Shown: positions 16,979 through 26,813, counted from the stretch's first letter. The stretch is 64,000 nt of DNA from Advenella faeciporci (GCF_014652395.1 NZ_BMYS01000002.1:186001-250000); one strand, 5' to 3'. Notes: a model not told the origin generated them from the sequence alone. Made by a program: numbers and translations.

Positions 16979-18391
16979 TTACAGTGAATAATACAAATCA
17001 TACTCAACCGGGTGCGTGGTCATACGCAAACGGGTCACTTCCTGCATTTTCAATTCCAGATAGGCATCCAGCATTTCATTGCTGAACACACCACCCCGTG
17101 TCAGGAACTCACGATCTGCATCCAGGGCTGCCAGGGCCTCTTCCAGTGAAGCAGCCACGGTCGGGATTTTTTTATCCTCTTCAGGGGGCAAATCGTACAG
17201 GTTTTTATCGGCCGGATCGCCAGGGTGGATCTTGTTCTGCACACCGTCCAGACCTGCCATCATCAAGGCAGAAAACGCCAGGTACGGGTTAGCCAGCGGA
17301 TCGGGGAAACGGGCCTCTACACGGCGTGCCTTGGGATTGCCCACATAAGGAATACGTATGGACGCAGAACGGTTACGTGCGGAATAAGCCAGTTTTACCG
17401 GTGCCTCGTAATGGGGAACCAGGCGTTTGTACGAGTTGGTGCCTGGGTTGGTAATCGCATTCAGGGCACGTGCATGCTTGATGATGCCGCCAATATAGTA
17501 CAGGGCAAACTCAGACAGGCCTGCGTAACCGTTACCGGCAAACAGGTTTTGACCATCTTTCCAGATAGACTGGTGAACATGCATGCCGGAACCGTTATCG
17601 CCCACCACCGGTTTGGGCATGAACGTTGCCGTTTTACCGTAGACATGAGCCACGTTATGAATGGTGTATTTCATGATCTGGTTCCAGTCGGCACGCTCTA
17701 CCAGCGTGCTGAATCGGGTACCAATTTCAAGCTGTCCGGCACCGGCTACTTCATGGTGATGAATTTCCACCGGTACGCCTTGCTGTTCCAGCAAAACACA
17801 CATTTCAGAACGCATGTCGGCAAAAGAATCCACCGGTGAAACAGGCACATAACCGCCTTTGACGCGAGGACGATGGCCATGGTTACCCTGCTCGGACTCT
17901 TCACTGCGAGACCAGTAGGCCTCATCAGACTTGATCTTGTATGAGCAACCGGACATATCATCCGACCAGGTAACACCGTCAAACACGAAGAACTCGGGCT
18001 CTGGGCCAAAATAAGCGGTATCCCCAAGACCACTGGCTTTCAGGTAAGCCTCGGCACGTTTGGCCAAAGAGCGAGGATCGCGGTCATATCCCTTAAGATC
18101 GGAAGGCTCAACCACATCACAAGTCAGAATCAGGGTGGGCTCTTCACGGAACGGATCAAGACGGGCCGTATTGGCATCGGGAATCAGCAGCATATCCGAT
18201 GCTTCAATTCCTTTCCAGCCGGCAATGGAAGAACCATCAAAAGCCTGACCAGACTCAAACTTGTCTTCATCAACCATTTTGGAAGGAACAGTCATGTGAT
18301 GTTCTTTACCAAGCGTATCGGTAAAACGGAAATCAACAAAAGTGACTTCACGTTCACTCATCAACTTCAGGATATCTTGTGGGGTTGTCAT
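16979..18391 (-). CDS. glnA: Glutamine synthetase type I
   Basis: This 470-residue enzyme makes glutamine from glutamate, ammonia and ATP as a dodecamer. Visible family motifs include [12 protein letters not shown], the ATP-site region [14 protein letters not shown], and the adenylylation loop NLYDLPPEE near residue 398, whose tyrosine is the target of GlnE. The start is ATG at 18391, preceded by GGAG; an upstream ATG at 18424 lacks a ribosome site and would add residues not found in the family. It heads the glnA-ntrB-ntrC unit. The upstream gap holds a near-perfect sigma54 promoter and two NtrC boxes, so expression should rise on nitrogen limitation. Confidence 0.97.
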   Translation of the reverse strand: MTTPQDILKLMSEREVTFVDFRFTDTLGKEHHMTVPSKMVDEDKFESGQAFDGSSIAGWKGIEASDMLLIPDANTARLDPFREEPTLILTCDVVEPSDLKGYDRDPRSLAKRAEAYLKASGLGDTAYFGPEPEFFVFDGVTWSDDMSGCSYKIKSDEAYWSRSEESEQGNHGHRPRVKGGYVPVSPVDSFADMRSEMCVLLEQQGVPVEIHHHEVAGAGQLEIGTRFSTLVERADWNQIMKYTIHNVAHVYGKTATFMPKPVVGDNGSGMHVHQSIWKDGQNLFAGNGYAGLSEFALYYIGGIIKHARALNAITNPGTNSYKRLVPHYEAPVKLAYSARNRSASIRIPYVGNPKARRVEARFPDPLANPYLAFSALMMAGLDGVQNKIHPGDPADKNLYDLPPEEDKKIPTVAASLEEALAALDADREFLTRGGVFSNEMLDAYLELKMQEVTRLRMTTHPVEYDLYYSL

Positions 18392-18446
18392 GTTTTCTCC
18401 AGGGAAAGCGTAATAGCAAGCCATTCAGGCCATTCAATATAAATTT

Positions 18447-18463
18447 AGCAATTATCGTGCCAA
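18447..18463 (-). promoter_or_regulatory. Sigma54 (RpoN) promoter of glnA
   Basis: On the minus strand TTGGCACG-ATAA-TTGCT matches the -24/-12 consensus (YTGGCACGrnnnTTGCW) at all conserved positions with correct spacing. Transcription would start about 12 bases beyond the -12 element, leaving a leader of about 40-50 bases before glnA. Confidence 0.92.
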
Positions 18464-18534
18464 TTATTTTTGCACGATCATCGGTCATTGTCGTCATTAT
18501 CGCAGCATATTGATGCAGCAAAACAGAATTATTT

Positions 18535-18551
18535 TGCACCTTTTTGGCGCA
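18535..18551 (-). promoter_or_regulatory. NtrC binding site 1 upstream of glnA
   Basis: TGCACC-n5-GGCGCA differs from the NtrC dyad TGCACY-n5-RGTGCA by one base. It lies about 70-100 bases upstream of the sigma54 promoter, the usual enhancer distance. Confidence 0.8.
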
Positions 18552-18563
18552 AATAAAACAAAA

Positions 18564-18580
18564 TGCACTATAAAGGTGCA
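18564..18580 (-). promoter_or_regulatory. NtrC binding site 2 upstream of glnA
   Basis: TGCACT-ATAAA-GGTGCA is a perfect NtrC dyad. Its centre is 29 bases, close to three helical turns, from site 1, which suits cooperative binding of two dimers. The last base touches the stop codon of hemW. Confidence 0.88.
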
Positions 18581-19810
18581 TTAAAGAAACAGGCCCTGCA
18601 AATCATTCAGGAACCGCCAACCAAGCGGCGAAGCCTTGATGCGCATGGGATCGGCATCTAACAGGCCCTTTTTAAGCGCCGCCTCCAGTTGCCGGCTAAT
18701 GCCTGCCAAAGACAGGCTGGTGCGCTCTTCAAAACAGGATACGGGTACACCCTCTTTCAGGCGAAGCGCATTAAGCATGAACTCAAATGGCAATTCACTG
18801 CTCTCCAGTTCGCGTTCTTCGGCCAGATGAGAGCCATTCCGTAACACGGCCTTTTCCATCCAGGACTCGGGGTTACGTACTTTTGCGGTTCGTACGATAC
18901 GATCATGAAAACTGAGCTTGCCATGCGCACCGGGGCCAATGCCAATGTAATCACCAAATTCCCAGTAATTCACATTATGCCTTGCCCTTGCGCCGGGCCG
19001 CGCATAAGCCGACACCTCGTACTGCTCCAACCCTCGCGAAGCAGTAAGCTCTATAAGCATGTCCTGCAAGGCGGCACTGGTATCGTCATCAGGCAAGCCT
19101 GAAGGCGGATACTTGGCAAAAACGGTATTGGGCTCCATGGTCAGGTGATATAAAGACAGGTGCTCGGTATCAAAAGACAAGGCGGTTTCAATGTCATTTT
19201 TGCAGGATTCCAGCGTTTGGCCCGGCAAGGCATACATCAAGTCAAGATTGATGCGGCCAACCGCCTTTTGGGCCATTTCAATCGCTTCAATGGCCTGTCG
19301 GCTGTCATGAATACGCCCCAATATGCCCAAGGCCCTGTCATCAAAACTTTGGATACCCAGTGAAATACGGTTAATACCGGATTCGGCATATTGCTTGAAA
19401 CGCAAAGCCTCTGCCGTGCCCGGATTGGCTTCCAGGGTGACTTCGGTATCGGGCCAGATATTTAAATAATTGCGCAACATGGCCATCATGCGCTCTACCG
19501 CCTGAGCGGAAAGCAGGCTGGGCGTGCCCCCACCAATAAATACCGTATGAATTTGCCGACCCCAGATAAGGGGCAGGGTCTGTTCAAGATCGGCCGCCAG
19601 GGCATTTAGATAGTGCTCTTCGGGTAACTCGCCCTTTTGCGCATGGGAATTGAAATCACAATACGGACACTTCTTCACACACCAGGGGACATGAATGTAC
19701 AAAGACAGTGGCGGCAACCCCTGGGTAAATGAAATAGCCCGATTGACCATCCCACCCACCTGTTTTTTGCTACGGGAAAGCTCTGGAAAAACAGGAATAA
19801 TTTCTTTCAT
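18581..19810 (-). CDS. hemW: HemW-like radical SAM heme chaperone
   Basis: This 409-residue protein of the HemN-like radical SAM group binds heme and a [4Fe-4S] cluster. The cluster motif CVKKCPYC gives C44, C48 and C51, followed by the glycine-rich SAM segment FIGGGTPSLL. The HemW-type C-terminal region includes the winged-helix part LRLKEGVPVSCFEERT. It lacks the fourth cysteine (CxxxCxxCxC) of true coproporphyrinogen oxidase HemN, having phenylalanine-asparagine instead, so oxidase activity is unlikely. The ATG lies six bases after rdgB; rph, rdgB and hemW form one unit, a common order in betaproteobacteria. Confidence 0.9.
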   Translation of the reverse strand: MKEIIPVFPELSRSKKQVGGMVNRAISFTQGLPPLSLYIHVPWCVKKCPYCDFNSHAQKGELPEEHYLNALAADLEQTLPLIWGRQIHTVFIGGGTPSLLSAQAVERMMAMLRNYLNIWPDTEVTLEANPGTAEALRFKQYAESGINRISLGIQSFDDRALGILGRIHDSRQAIEAIEMAQKAVGRINLDLMYALPGQTLESCKNDIETALSFDTEHLSLYHLTMEPNTVFAKYPPSGLPDDDTSAALQDMLIELTASRGLEQYEVSAYARPGARARHNVNYWEFGDYIGIGPGAHGKLSFHDRIVRTAKVRNPESWMEKAVLRNGSHLAEERELESSELPFEFMLNALRLKEGVPVSCFEERTSLSLAGISRQLEAALKKGLLDADPMRIKASPLGWRFLNDLQGLFL

Positions 19811-19816
19811 GATGGT

Positions 19817-20425
19817 TTAATTGGCCTGCAACTCGGCAAGCAGTTTTTTCAGGGCAATTGCCCGGTGGCTTTGACGGTTCTTTACCTCGGGTGCAAGCTC
19901 GGCGGCAGTACACCCCAATTCTGGCAGATAAAAATACGGATCATAGCCAAAACCATGATTGCCGGCTGCCTGCGTGGCAATTTGGCCTTTCCAGACCCCT
20001 TGGGCAATAATGGGGCAAGGATCACTCTCTGAACGCACAAAAACCAGCAAGGCAATATAAGCGGCAGAACGATCGTTTTTATTGGCCAGCTCTTTCAACA
20101 AACGCAGATTATTGTTTTGATCTGATTTTTCCTCACCAAACAAGGTGGCATAGCGGGCGGACAACACACCCGGTGCACCCCCCAAAGCCTTTACCGTTAA
20201 ACCGGAATCATCGGCAATGGCAGGCAAACCGGTATACTTGCTGGCATGCCGTGCCTTGGCCAGGGCATTTTCAACAAACGTGTCAAAAGGCTCTTCGGCC
20301 TCGGGTACACCCAGCTCTCCTTGGGGAACCAGCTCTATTCCCAATGGCGCAAACAAGGCCTTGAACTCTTTCAGCTTGCCCTGATTATTGGAGGCCAGCA
20401 CCACTTTTCCCTTGAAACTCACCAC
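19817..20425 (-). CDS. rdgB: XTP/dITP diphosphatase (non-canonical purine NTP pyrophosphatase)
   Basis: This is a 202-residue RdgB/HAM1 family enzyme that hydrolyses dITP, ITP and XTP to monophosphates and so keeps them out of DNA and RNA. The N-terminal SNNQGKLKEF is the nucleotide-contact motif; AIADDSGLTVKALGGAPGV holds the metal-binding aspartates; NHGFGYDPYF and SHRAIALKKL are the remaining family signatures. The protein begins with two consecutive GTG codons, with AGGA upstream; either may be used. It lies between rph and hemW. Confidence 0.93.
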   Translation of the reverse strand: MVSFKGKVVLASNNQGKLKEFKALFAPLGIELVPQGELGVPEAEEPFDTFVENALAKARHASKYTGLPAIADDSGLTVKALGGAPGVLSARYATLFGEEKSDQNNNLRLLKELANKNDRSAAYIALLVFVRSESDPCPIIAQGVWKGQIATQAAGNHGFGYDPYFYLPELGCTAAELAPEVKNRQSHRAIALKKLLAELQAN

Positions 20426-20458
20426 ATTACGTCCTGATTGTTGTTAACTTGATAATGA

Positions 20459-21205
20459 TTAAACCGGCCATGCATCTTGCTGAACACGCAACAAACCGGC
20501 AATTCCCTTCTCGGCCAGCATCAGCAGGCTATCCAGCTCCTGGCGGCTGAAAGCATGCCCTTCTGCTGTACCCTGAACCTCGACAAACTGGCCGCTGCCC
20601 GTCATGACCACATTCATGTCAGCATCACAGCTGGAGTCTTCTTCGTAATCAAGATCCAGGACCGGATAGCCCTTGTACATACCTACGGAAATAGCCGCTA
20701 CCCTGTCTTTAAGTGGGTTCTCGGGGATTTGTCCGGTTTTAAGCAGGTGTGAAACCGCATCTGCCAGGGCAATCCAGGCACCGGTAATACTGGCACAACG
20801 AGTGCCGCCATCTGCCTGAATCACATCACAATCAAGGTGAATGGTGCGCTCACCCAGTTTTTCAAGATCAATAATGGCACGCAGGCTGCGGCCTATAAGA
20901 CGCTGGATTTCCTGGGTGCGGCCACTTTGCTTGCCACGTGCGGCCTCGCGGTCAGTGCGGGTATGGGTAGACCTGGGCAACATGCCGTATTCGGCCGTTA
21001 CCCAACCTTTTCCCTGCCCTTTCAAAAAAGGTGGAACCTTGTCCAGAACGCTGGCATTACACAATACATGCGTATTACCCATTTTGATTAATACAGATCC
21101 TTCTGCATAGGGCGTATAAGAACGCTCAACCTGCACGTTTCGCAAGCCATTGGGTTCCCTGTCTGAAGGTCGTTTGAAGTCTATTGTCAGATCATTGCCT
21201 GGCAT
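20459..21205 (-). CDS. rph: Ribonuclease PH
   Basis: This 248-residue phosphorolytic 3'-5' exoribonuclease trims tRNA precursors. The family features [31 protein letters not shown], the phosphate-site arginines in [16 protein letters not shown], and [13 protein letters not shown] are all visible. I place the start at ATG 21205, preceded by AGGTGAAA. An open frame extends to 21253 but adds 16 residues absent from the family. It is divergent from yicC with a 133-base shared promoter region, the standard neighbourhood. Confidence 0.94.
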   Translation of the reverse strand: MPGNDLTIDFKRPSDREPNGLRNVQVERSYTPYAEGSVLIKMGNTHVLCNASVLDKVPPFLKGQGKGWVTAEYGMLPRSTHTRTDREAARGKQSGRTQEIQRLIGRSLRAIIDLEKLGERTIHLDCDVIQADGGTRCASITGAWIALADAVSHLLKTGQIPENPLKDRVAAISVGMYKGYPVLDLDYEEDSSCDADMNVVMTGSGQFVEVQGTAEGHAFSRQELDSLLMLAEKGIAGLLRVQQDAWPV

Positions 21206-21338
21206 GCTTTCACCTATGTAATTTACGTTGGTAACATTGTAGTATGAGGACATTGAAAAATGGGCGTTTCCTTATTGTCCGATGTGGATTAACATACCAC
21301 AGCAACAGCATTTACCAACATATACTTTGGAAATATTT

Positions 21339-22247
21339 ATGATTCAAAGCATGACTGCTTTTGGCAGCGCCCAAACCGAATCGGAACTGGGTACCATTAC
21401 CGTAGAACTTAAAAGTGTTAACAGCCGTTATCTGGATTTGAATTTTCGCATTCCCGATGAGTTGCGGCAGACCGAAAACGGCCTGCGTGAACTGCTAACC
21501 GGCAACATCAACCGTGGAAAACTGGAAGCCCGGGTTTCGTTCATAAAAAACCAGGATGCAGCTACGCTTTCAGTAGACCCCGCCCTGCTTCAGGCTATTG
21601 CCACCCTGCTGGCAGACGTGCGTGCCGTTATTCCCGACACCGAGGCCCCCAAACTATCTGATCTGGTAAGCTGGCCCAGCCAGAAAGCCAAACCCGATTC
21701 CAACACCGAATGGCACAAACAGTGCCTGGAAACCGCCCGGCTGGCCATTGAAGAATTTATTACTGCACGTAATCGCGAAGGCGAACGCCTTGCCAGCGCC
21801 ATGCGATCCTACGCCACAGCCATGACCGGGATTGTTGACAAGGTTGAAACCCTTCTGCCCGAGGTACATGCCGAGTACCGCACAAAACTGGCCACAAAAC
21901 TGCAGGAAACCCTGGAGGCGGCCTGCCCCAATGGCTTGCAGCACCTGAGTGGAGAAGAACTGTCTGCCCGCATTGCCAGCGAATCAGCCCTGTTTTCATT
22001 ACGTATTGATGTGGAAGAAGAAATCACCCGCCTGCGTTCCCATATCAAAGAACTGCAATTGTTGCTGGATGGCAAAACCAACAGTAAACAAAGCACCGGC
22101 AAGCGGCTGGATTTTTTGTTCCAGGAAATGAACCGTGAAGTGAATACCCTGGGCTCCAAGTCCAGCTCTTTGGAAATTACCCAGGCCGTGATTAACCTGA
22201 AACTGTATATAGAGCAGCTTCGCGAGCAATCGCAGAATATTGAATAG
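21339..22247 (+). CDS. yicC: YicC/YloC family endoribonuclease
   Basis: This 302-residue protein opens with the family hallmark MIQSMTAFGSAQ and ends in the conserved DUF1732 region LRSHIKELQLLLDG, GKRLDFLFQEMNREVNTLGSKSS. YicC proteins are endoribonucleases linked to small-RNA decay and stationary-phase survival. I start at ATG 21339; the frame is open upstream to 21282 but those residues precede the invariant MIxSMT opening. In many relatives yicC is followed closely by gmk; here about 5.6 kb of other genes intervenes. A strong hairpin follows the stop. Confidence 0.92.
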   Translation: MIQSMTAFGSAQTESELGTITVELKSVNSRYLDLNFRIPDELRQTENGLRELLTGNINRGKLEARVSFIKNQDAATLSVDPALLQAIATLLADVRAVIPDTEAPKLSDLVSWPSQKAKPDSNTEWHKQCLETARLAIEEFITARNREGERLASAMRSYATAMTGIVDKVETLLPEVHAEYRTKLATKLQETLEAACPNGLQHLSGEELSARIASESALFSLRIDVEEEITRLRSHIKELQLLLDGKTNSKQSTGKRLDFLFQEMNREVNTLGSKSSSLEITQAVINLKLYIEQLREQSQNIE

Positions 22248-22592
22248 ATCATTAAGGGCCGCTACCTGCCGGCGACTGGCTTGTTTGATTGGGCCAGTCG
22301 CCGGATTGAGGCAAACAAACCTGCAAATACTGGCAAAGCAATTCTTTTCAGCCATATACTTTTTGTTATGGCAGACAATTAAATTTCATTTCAAATTGTA
22401 TCGCCATTCATCCATAATAGTGTTTTATAAAAATCCGCTTAAAACAGCAGGCAGACATATTCCCTATCAAGATAACCGCCCAAGCAATCCCATATTGTTA
22501 TAAAGCGGCCCATAAAAAAAGAAACATGTCGCCACATTACAAAAATCCACTTTAATGACAAGTATTTATAAATTTTGGCCTCAGGAGACCCC
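22248..22592. other. Intergenic region between yicC and the Bug gene
   Basis: This 345-base AT-rich gap contains a perfect 12-bp inverted repeat (22269-22280 with 22293-22304) 21 bases after the yicC stop, without a T run. The rest has no convincing gene, RNA or promoter that I can support, apart from the AGGAG ribosome site at its end. It marks the left border of the accessory block. Confidence 0.5.
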
Positions 22593-23576
22593 ATGTTATT
22601 TTTCAAGAAAACCACGCTAATTGCCGCTGCTTTATCTTTTGCCTGCTTTGGCAATGCCGCCCAGGCCAACACCAACTTTCCACAAAAAACAGTTACCTTG
22701 TACAGCGCATTTTCAGTAGGGAGTGGACCGGATGTCGTCTTGCGCATACTAAGCCAGGAGCTGGGCAAAATCTGGGGCCAACCGGTAATTGTAGAAAACC
22801 GTCCCGGTGGTGGTGGCTTCATTGCGCTGGAAGCCGTTAGCAAGCGCCCTGCCGATGGTTATTCTTTACTGCAACTGGACAGTGAACACGTTTCTGCCCT
22901 GCCACACCTGTACAAATCGCGCAACTACTACCCGCGCGAAAAGTTTGAACTCGTTGCCCCTTTGTTTTATACGCCTTTCATGATTGCCGTTAGCGATAAA
23001 TCCCCCTGGAAGAACATGACAGATCTTATTGACGCTGCCAAAACCAAACCTGATAGCGTCACCTATGGGTCATGGTTTGTAGGCAGCCCCGGCCATCTGG
23101 GTGGCGAGTGGATAGATTCACTTACCGGCACAAAAATGCTGCATATTCCCTACAAGGAAGTCAGCCAGCTGTATACGGCCGTTGCCAACAGCGAAGTAGA
23201 CTGGGCCTATGGCACCATCCCTTCCACCCGTCCGGTCTATGACAGCGGCAAACTGCGTTACCTTGCCATTGCCGCCCCCAAGCGACACCCACTGTTCCCT
23301 GATGTACCAACCGTTGCTGAAGCCGGAGGCCCCGCCGAACTGGATGTCAATTCAATCGTTTCGCTGCTGGCACCCAAAGGCATCCCGGAAGCCGTACGTG
23401 ACAAAATCCAGGCCGATGTGGCCAAAGTACTGTCTGACCCTGAAGTAGTCAAACGCTTCGACTCTTTCGCTTTTGACCCGCTGACCTGGCCATTAAGCGA
23501 ATTGGGACAACGCCTGGATCAGAAAGAAGAGACTTATAAGGGATTGATTCAGAAAGCGAATATCAGTCTGGATTGA
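22593..23576 (+). CDS. Bug/TctC family tripartite tricarboxylate-type periplasmic binding protein
   Basis: This 327-residue periplasmic binding protein belongs to the Bug (Bordetella uptake gene) family. A signal peptide ends at about residue 25 (NAAQANT). The mature part has the typical opening FPQKTVTLYSAFSVGSGPDV, the loop VENRPGGGGFIALEAV, and HIPYKEVSQLYTAVANSEVD. The start at 22593 has AGGAG seven bases before it; a longer frame from 22575 would bury that site. No TctA or TctB membrane genes are adjacent, as is common for the many orphan Bug proteins of Burkholderiales. The ligand cannot be predicted from sequence; carboxylates or aromatic acids are usual. Confidence 0.85.
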   Translation: MLFFKKTTLIAAALSFACFGNAAQANTNFPQKTVTLYSAFSVGSGPDVVLRILSQELGKIWGQPVIVENRPGGGGFIALEAVSKRPADGYSLLQLDSEHVSALPHLYKSRNYYPREKFELVAPLFYTPFMIAVSDKSPWKNMTDLIDAAKTKPDSVTYGSWFVGSPGHLGGEWIDSLTGTKMLHIPYKEVSQLYTAVANSEVDWAYGTIPSTRPVYDSGKLRYLAIAAPKRHPLFPDVPTVAEAGGPAELDVNSIVSLLAPKGIPEAVRDKIQADVAKVLSDPEVVKRFDSFAFDPLTWPLSELGQRLDQKEETYKGLIQKANISLD

Positions 23577-23599
23577 TGAAAAAACCACTTCCTCACGAA

Positions 23600-23642
23600 A
23601 GGAAAGGTTTGCTTTAAAAAAGGCTGTTTGCTTACCTTTCCT
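23600..23642. terminator. Possible terminator between Bug gene and helicase gene
   Basis: A 9-bp inverted repeat (23600-23608 with 23634-23642) with a 25-base spacer lies between the two convergent stops. There is no clean T run, so its role as terminator is uncertain. Confidence 0.35.
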
Positions 23643-23669
23643 GATAAACGTTCATTGCCCACATGCCAC

Positions 23670-26600
23670 CTAACCCACTGCCAGCTTAGCAGCCTGGTGC
23701 CACATAAATGGTGGCATTGGTGTTTTTAAACGCCAGGTGATATTCATGGGTTGTGAACCTGTGTGTGAAATATACTCAACCTCACCAAAATTCACAAACC
23801 CCATCGTTCGATTGTATTCGTCTTTGGTTTGTTCTCGAACGAATAAAAACAACCGTTTATTTAATTGCCTGTGCTGAATATAGGAAGCGCCTTTCCCACG
23901 ATCTGGGCGCGCGCTATTTTGTGATTGCCAATGGAAAAGATGCTCATTGATTGCATAATCATGATACATCGTTGTTGGTGAAAATTGCTTTTCATTTTTA
24001 TTCAGCGTCACGAATAATAGTTCTATATTCTGATCTTTTAACTCAAGCACCCCTTCTCTTGCTGGCGCCCGTCGCTCGAAGGTAGACGCACCAAAAGCGA
24101 CTAGAATTTGCTCACGCGCGTATCGTGCGTGGAGCTTTAAAGGAATGCCTGGTAAATTTAGCTGCTCATTTTGCTCATGTTGAATTCGATCCAGCAATAA
24201 ACTCAAAAGATCTGACAACTCAGATTTTAAAGCAGGAATATCAAAAGTACTTAAACCATCTTGCAAGTTTGAAAGCCCAATTTCTGCGCCTGATTTTTGC
24301 CAAAAATCATAATGGCACATCAATGCCATACGTAGGTTCATTTTCTCTTTCAGCTTAAAATCATGTCGACATAAATCCCTAACAAAATACAAATAGTCAT
24401 GAGCATCAGTAGATAAAAACCGTGTTTTAATTGCCCTTTCAAAATTACTTAGCACGGAGTGATTGATATTTTCATTGAAATCAACTTGCTTAGCTTTAAT
24501 AAGCAAACCTGTAAAACTGCCCGATTTATATAAATCGTTCAAGTCAATAAATGGGTAAATCTTTAAAAAATTGCCTAGGCTAAGTGGTAAGCTTGTTTGA
24601 TGAGGATATTGCCGTATCAACCCCATTAACCTATTTGCATTTAAACTGGCTTGCCGAATATTTTTTAATACAATTTCCTGAGCACGCTTAGTCAGTTCAA
24701 TGCGACACCCCAAAGGCACATGTGGAAAGCCTTGTTTAATTTCCTCAACAATCGCCTTATTGGTTTTACCCACCAAAGCACGAAACTTATTCGAAAAATC
24801 ATACTCAGGTCTTGAATTCCCAATAAAATCCAATACAGTACAACACTCTTTGCCATCAGCTAATCGCAGCCCTCGACCCAGCTGCTGTAGAAAAATAGTC
24901 AAGCTTTCAGTCGGTCGTAAAAACAGCAAGGTATCAATTTCAGGTATATCTACCCCTTCATTAAAAATATCTACTACACAAAGCACATTGATTTTCCCAG
25001 ATCGAATGGCTTGTTGTTTCTGCTGACGCTCATGGCGATTATCACTTGTAAGCACATCACTGGGAATGCCTTTTAGCAAGAATTGTTGACACATATAATT
25101 AGCATGCTCTTTACTAACACAAAAAGCCAAGGCTTTCATTTTGCTCGTATCGGTAACAATTTCCCGCAGATTCCTGATAATCATATTCACGCGTTGTTGA
25201 TTATGAGTATAAACATTGCTTAATTGTGCAATATCATACCGACCGCGGCTCCAACTGATATTTCTTAAATCAGTATCATCATCAACCGCAAAATATTGAA
25301 AGGGACTAAGATGACGTTGATTAATTGCTTCGGGCAATCGAATTTCCGCGGCAATCACGCCACAAAAATCAGATAATATATCTACGCCATCATGTCGTTC
25401 TGGGGTCGCCGTTAACCCTAGAAAAATTTCCGGCTTGAAGTAGTCAATTATCGAACGATAACTACTAGCGGCAATATGATGGACTTCATCAATCACTATA
25501 TAGTCATAGTAATCAGGACTTAAGTTTAAAGTAGTTAATTGATTGTTTAATGTCTGAATAGAGGCAAACAGCTGGTGATAATGATCAGGCTGATAAACAC
25601 CCACCCATATTTCTCCAAAATGACTGTTTTTAAGCACCCCTCTGTAAGCCTCTCTGGCTTGCTTCAAAATTTCCTCACGATGCGCAATAAACAAAAATTT
25701 CGCCTGAGGTTTTTGTTTTACAAATCGCGCAAAATCAAAGGCCGAAATAAGTGTTTTTCCGGTACCTGTTGCCGCTACAACCAAGTTTCTGAATCGTTGA
25801 TGCAGCTTACGTTCCACCGACAATTGTTCTAAGATTTCTTGCTGGTGCGCAAAAGGTTTTATATCAAAAAAATGACGCTCATCATCACTCTGCCTTCCTC
25901 GAGCTTGTGTTAAAGCCTGCCTTAATTTGCCAACACTTTCTACTTTTCCATCAAACACTTCAAAGTCATTAGACGCCCAATACGTTTCAAACGTGCTGAT
26001 TGACTTATTAATAATATGCGGAATTTCCTGAGAGGTAATCTTTAAATTCCATTCAAGGCCACTGGTTAACGCTGAGTGTGATAAATTTGAAGAGCCAATA
26101 TATCCAGTATTAAATCCCGTATTCCTTAAAAATAGATAACTTTTAGCATGCAAACGCTCACGCTGTGTGTTGTAACTAAGCCTAACCTCGGTATTGGGTA
26201 AACTGGCCAAAAATTCAACGGCTTTGGCATCGGTAGCACCCATATAAGAAGTCGTGATTACTTTCAATTCTCGACCACTTCTCGTGAACGCCTCCAACTC
26301 CTTACTAAAAATACGAATACCCGTCCATTTTATAAATGAAACAAGCCAATAAATCTTATCTGAAGATAGGATTTCTCTTTTGATTTCAGACTCTAACGAC
26401 AAGCCTGCATTACTACCACTAAACAATTCACTTTGACTTAAACCCGTCAAAGGGAATATATCATCGACATATTTTTTATAATCTGCGGCAATCGGGTTCT
26501 CTTTCTCAAATAGAGCAGTAAGAATTTTTCCCTGGCAATCGAGCAAATTATCCTCAATGAAGTCATTATCATTAAGCTTTTTTTTCAACCAAAACAATAA

Positions 26601-26813
26601 TTCATTAGACAACAAAACCTGCCGCTGCACTTGATTTTCACCAGTAGGGATTGACGAAATAGCATATTCAAAAACATGACATAAAAACCGAGAAAGCCAC
26701 ATTGACGCTTCAGAAGGCTCAAGCTCTCGCTCTCCAACATAAAATCTGTCTCGATTTAAACGTTTTGTAATGAGTTGAGTAATAAGCTGCTCATAAATCC
26801 CGATCTGTTGCAT
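23670..26813 (-). CDS. PLD nuclease-like/DEAD-box helicase/DUF3427 fusion protein
   Basis: This 1047-residue protein combines several modules. Residues 1-130 are not recognised. About 140-285 form a phospholipase D-like nuclease fold, with H222 and K224 in LHAKSYLF and GSSNLS at 240-245 (one HKD motif, so a dimer would form the active site). Superfamily 2 helicase motifs follow: Walker A AATGTGKT at 347-354, DEVH at 442-445, TAT at 468-470, and QQLGRGLR at 643-650. The last 250 residues match DUF3427 (LHARYAREQILVAFG, FSPTTMYHDYAINE). The gene is visibly richer in A and T than its neighbours. No methylase or other restriction gene is adjacent. A role in degrading foreign DNA is plausible for this architecture but is inference. 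Confidence 0.85.
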   Translation of the reverse strand: MQQIGIYEQLITQLITKRLNRDRFYVGERELEPSEASMWLSRFLCHVFEYAISSIPTGENQVQRQVLLSNELLFWLKKKLNDNDFIEDNLLDCQGKILTALFEKENPIAADYKKYVDDIFPLTGLSQSELFSGSNAGLSLESEIKREILSSDKIYWLVSFIKWTGIRIFSKELEAFTRSGRELKVITTSYMGATDAKAVEFLASLPNTEVRLSYNTQRERLHAKSYLFLRNTGFNTGYIGSSNLSHSALTSGLEWNLKITSQEIPHIINKSISTFETYWASNDFEVFDGKVESVGKLRQALTQARGRQSDDERHFFDIKPFAHQQEILEQLSVERKLHQRFRNLVVAATGTGKTLISAFDFARFVKQKPQAKFLFIAHREEILKQAREAYRGVLKNSHFGEIWVGVYQPDHYHQLFASIQTLNNQLTTLNLSPDYYDYIVIDEVHHIAASSYRSIIDYFKPEIFLGLTATPERHDGVDILSDFCGVIAAEIRLPEAINQRHLSPFQYFAVDDDTDLRNISWSRGRYDIAQLSNVYTHNQQRVNMIIRNLREIVTDTSKMKALAFCVSKEHANYMCQQFLLKGIPSDVLTSDNRHERQQKQQAIRSGKINVLCVVDIFNEGVDIPEIDTLLFLRPTESLTIFLQQLGRGLRLADGKECCTVLDFIGNSRPEYDFSNKFRALVGKTNKAIVEEIKQGFPHVPLGCRIELTKRAQEIVLKNIRQASLNANRLMGLIRQYPHQTSLPLSLGNFLKIYPFIDLNDLYKSGSFTGLLIKAKQVDFNENINHSVLSNFERAIKTRFLSTDAHDYLYFVRDLCRHDFKLKEKMNLRMALMCHYDFWQKSGAEIGLSNLQDGLSTFDIPALKSELSDLLSLLLDRIQHEQNEQLNLPGIPLKLHARYAREQILVAFGASTFERRAPAREGVLELKDQNIELLFVTLNKNEKQFSPTTMYHDYAINEHLFHWQSQNSARPDRGKGASYIQHRQLNKRLFLFVREQTKDEYNRTMGFVNFGEVEYISHTGSQPMNITWRLKTPMPPFMWHQAAKLAVG

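Noticed and set aside
17225-17839. A 204-codon open frame opposite glnA
   Set aside because: It is fully antisense to a well-conserved glutamine synthetase and is explained by that gene's codon bias; no ribosome site or known domain.
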